Shown here in pieces: positions 62,700 to 64,000 of a stretch of DNA of 64,000 nt. Positions within the stretch are counted from its first letter, which is position 1, and each line of letters starts with the position of its first letter. Origin of the DNA: Alkalihalobacillus pseudalcaliphilus. Its GTDB lineage: Bacteria; Bacillota; Bacilli; Bacillales; Bacillaceae_D. A program made the translations under genes and the position numbers. Where the stretch lies: contig LFJO01000005.1 of the NCBI GenBank assembly GCA_001038565.1, positions 706,427 through 770,426 of the forward strand. The letters run 5' to 3'. The notes below the pieces were generated by a model. The model was given only the letters and a program-made list of their open reading frames with translations, searched no databases and was not told where the DNA came from.

Positions 62700-63705
62700 A
62701 ATAGGCGCTTTTGGTGAAATTATGATGCGCTTGCAAACACCTGATCATAGGCTATTAAGGCAATCAGATTCTCTGCATATGTCTTTCTCCGGAACAGGCG
62801 TCAATGTTCTGTCGGCTCTTTCTAATTATGGTCATCAAGGCTATTTGATTTCAAAACTGCCAGCAACATCTGTTGGAGATGCAGCCGAAGCTGCGTTAAG
62901 ACGGTTAGGCATACATACGGATTATTTAATAAGAGGAGATGCTTATTTAGGCCTCTATTTTTTAGAAAAAGGGTTTGGTGTGAGACCGAGTAAAGTAACC
63001 TATACGAATCGATTAGATAGCTCCTTTAACACGGCTAAGCTTGCTGAATATAAGTTTCATCAAGTCGCCAAAGAACTTGACGCGGTTCATTTCTGTGGCA
63101 TCACACTTGCGATGAATGATGCAGTGAGAGAACAAGTTTTGACACTTGCCAAAGTCATGAAAGAACTTGGCAAGAGAGTGATTTTTGACTGTAATTATCG
63201 ACCGACCTTATGGGGAGAAAATGGGTATGAAAAAGCAAAAATCTATTATGAAAAGATGCTTTATTTGGCTGATCTTGTTATGATGAATGAAAGAGATGCG
63301 ATATCGATATTAGGGATTAGTACAGAGCACTTAACAAGAAAAGAGCAACTACTTGATGTGATTCCTGAGGTAGCGAGACATTACAAGATTGAGCAGATAG
63401 CAGGAACGCATCGTGACATACATCGTGATAATCAGCATTCCCTGACTGGCTTTATGTATCTAGATGAAACAATGACTTTTTCAAAAACGATAACGTTTGC
63501 TGTTTATGACAGAATTGGAAGTGGCGATGCCTTTACAAGTGGAATCATACATGGTTATGAACAGGACTTTTCAGCAAAAGAAACCGTTGATTTTGCAACA
63601 GTGGCTAGTATGATTGCTCATTCCACTGAGGGTGATACGCCTATGTCTTCTGAGAATGATATTCTTCGCATGATGTCAGAATCGGTCGGCGATGTAGAAA
63701 GGTAG
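62692..63705 (+). CDS. PfkB-family sugar kinase (KDG-kinase-like)
   Basis: A 337-residue ribokinase-type kinase. The N-terminal IGAFGEIMMRL and the C-terminal DRIGSGDAFTSGIIHG (anion hole and catalytic Asp) are intact. It resembles 2-keto-3-deoxygluconate kinases. In this operon it could phosphorylate KDG or glucosaminate before DgaE/DgaF; the true substrate is open. No PTS genes are present in the operon part seen. Confidence 0.9.
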   Translation: MLRIGAFGEIMMRLQTPDHRLLRQSDSLHMSFSGTGVNVLSALSNYGHQGYLISKLPATSVGDAAEAALRRLGIHTDYLIRGDAYLGLYFLEKGFGVRPSKVTYTNRLDSSFNTAKLAEYKFHQVAKELDAVHFCGITLAMNDAVREQVLTLAKVMKELGKRVIFDCNYRPTLWGENGYEKAKIYYEKMLYLADLVMMNERDAISILGISTEHLTRKEQLLDVIPEVARHYKIEQIAGTHRDIHRDNQHSLTGFMYLDETMTFSKTITFAVYDRIGSGDAFTSGIIHGYEQDFSAKETVDFATVASMIAHSTEGDTPMSSENDILRMMSESVGDVER

Positions 63706-63713
63706 AGAAGAGA

Positions 63714-64000
63714 ATGAATATTAGTAGAAAAAAAGGGCCATTATATTTACAAATTCGTAATGTACTGAAAGACAGAATTCTTCATGGTTTTTACCCAATC
63801 GGTGAAAATATTCCATCCGAAATACAATTAGAAGAAGAATTTGAAGTGAGTAAAATTACAATCCGTAATGCAATTAAAGAACTGGTTCAAGAAGGCTTTT
63901 TAGAAAAAAAGAGTGGTAAAGGGACGAAAGTAATTCGAAATACCTCAGCTTCCAAGTTATCTAAAGGGAAGCGATTTACTGAAGTTCTTGTGGAAAAAGG
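63714..64000 (+). CDS. GntR (HutC-type) transcriptional regulator, partial at window end
   Basis: The first 95 residues are present. The winged helix-turn-helix (PLYLQIRNVLKDRI, IPSEIQLEEEFEVSKITIRN, AIKELVQEGFLEKKSGKGT) is intact and the effector domain begins with KGKRFTEVLVEK. It begins 8 bp after the kinase gene, so it belongs to the operon and probably binds the paired palindromes at 59669 and 59715. The frame remains open at 64000. Confidence 0.9.
   Translation, partial: MNISRKKGPLYLQIRNVLKDRILHGFYPIGENIPSEIQLEEEFEVSKITIRNAIKELVQEGFLEKKSGKGTKVIRNTSASKLSKGKRFTEVLVEK

Overview
This window looks like chromosomal DNA of an endospore-forming, motile, low-GC Bacillaceae, most likely an alkaliphile of the former Bacillus alcalophilus/pseudofirmus group. 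The spore link comes from a gerA-type germination operon, a YjcZ-type micro-protein, a multi-PAS sporulation-type sensor kinase behind a sigma-H-like promoter, and an AsnO-type asparagine synthetase. The alkaliphile link comes from a one-domain voltage-gated cation channel (42175-43011, minus) with the pore filter TLDSWGSG. As I recall, that filter was described for the non-selective channel NsvBa of B. alcalophilus. Gene order at 9.8-19 kb and 43-47 kb (artPQR, yqjA, prli42, yqjE, dinB; proI, yqjQ) resembles the yqi-yqj region of B. subtilis as I remember it. No complete transposon, prophage, CRISPR array, tRNA or rRNA was seen.

Layout. 0-6 kb, minus strand: msrA-msrB, the gerA-gerB-gerC operon with a sigma-G-like promoter, and a DUF1659/DUF2922/YvrJ trio of small proteins. 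6-9.5 kb: PAS histidine kinase, LysE exporter, tiny acidic lipoprotein. 9.8-19.4 kb: amino-acid ABC transporter, YqjA-type membrane protein, L,D-transpeptidase, Prli42, PepT-like peptidase, a free-standing sigma-region-3-like mini protein, Na/phosphate symporter and DNA polymerase IV. 19.4-24.5 kb: a compact flagellar accessory cluster (FliK-like, FlhB C-domain-like, FliS, flagellin, YaaR) with two sigma-D-like promoters. 24.5-27.8 kb: CPBP protease, SRPBCC protein, an FMN-riboswitch-controlled EamA transporter, CbpB. 28.6-39.5 kb: sulfate assimilation (yezD, cysH, sat, cysP, cysC) and siroheme synthesis (sumT-hemD fusion, sirB, sirC), separated by a membrane subtilase, an acetyltransferase, a polysaccharide deacetylase and tnrA with its own TnrA box. 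39.5-47.7 kb: two unknown genes, aspartokinase, the cation channel, T-box-controlled proB-proA-proI, and yqjQ. 47.8-57.6 kb: yhgD-yhgE, asnO, an SDR, the guanine-riboswitch-controlled xpt-permease operon, a lone holin and YjcZ. 57.7-64 kb: a PTS IIA protein, a repeat-rich 0.8 kb gap, YebE, and a catabolic operon (amidohydrolase, DgaE, DgaF, sugar kinase, GntR) cut by the window end.

Several control elements connect genes to nutrients: FMN riboswitch to a putative flavin transporter, guanine riboswitch to xanthine/guanine salvage, proline T-box to proline synthesis, TnrA box to nitrogen control, and twin 14-bp palindromes to the sugar-acid operon. The intergenic spaces carry at least two families of dispersed non-coding repeats and a 52-bp tandem array. 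I consider the flagellar accessory cluster, the unusual channel filter, the sigma-fragment mini protein and the sugar-acid operon the most interesting content.

All calls come from reading the sequence and from remembered family features; no database search was run.
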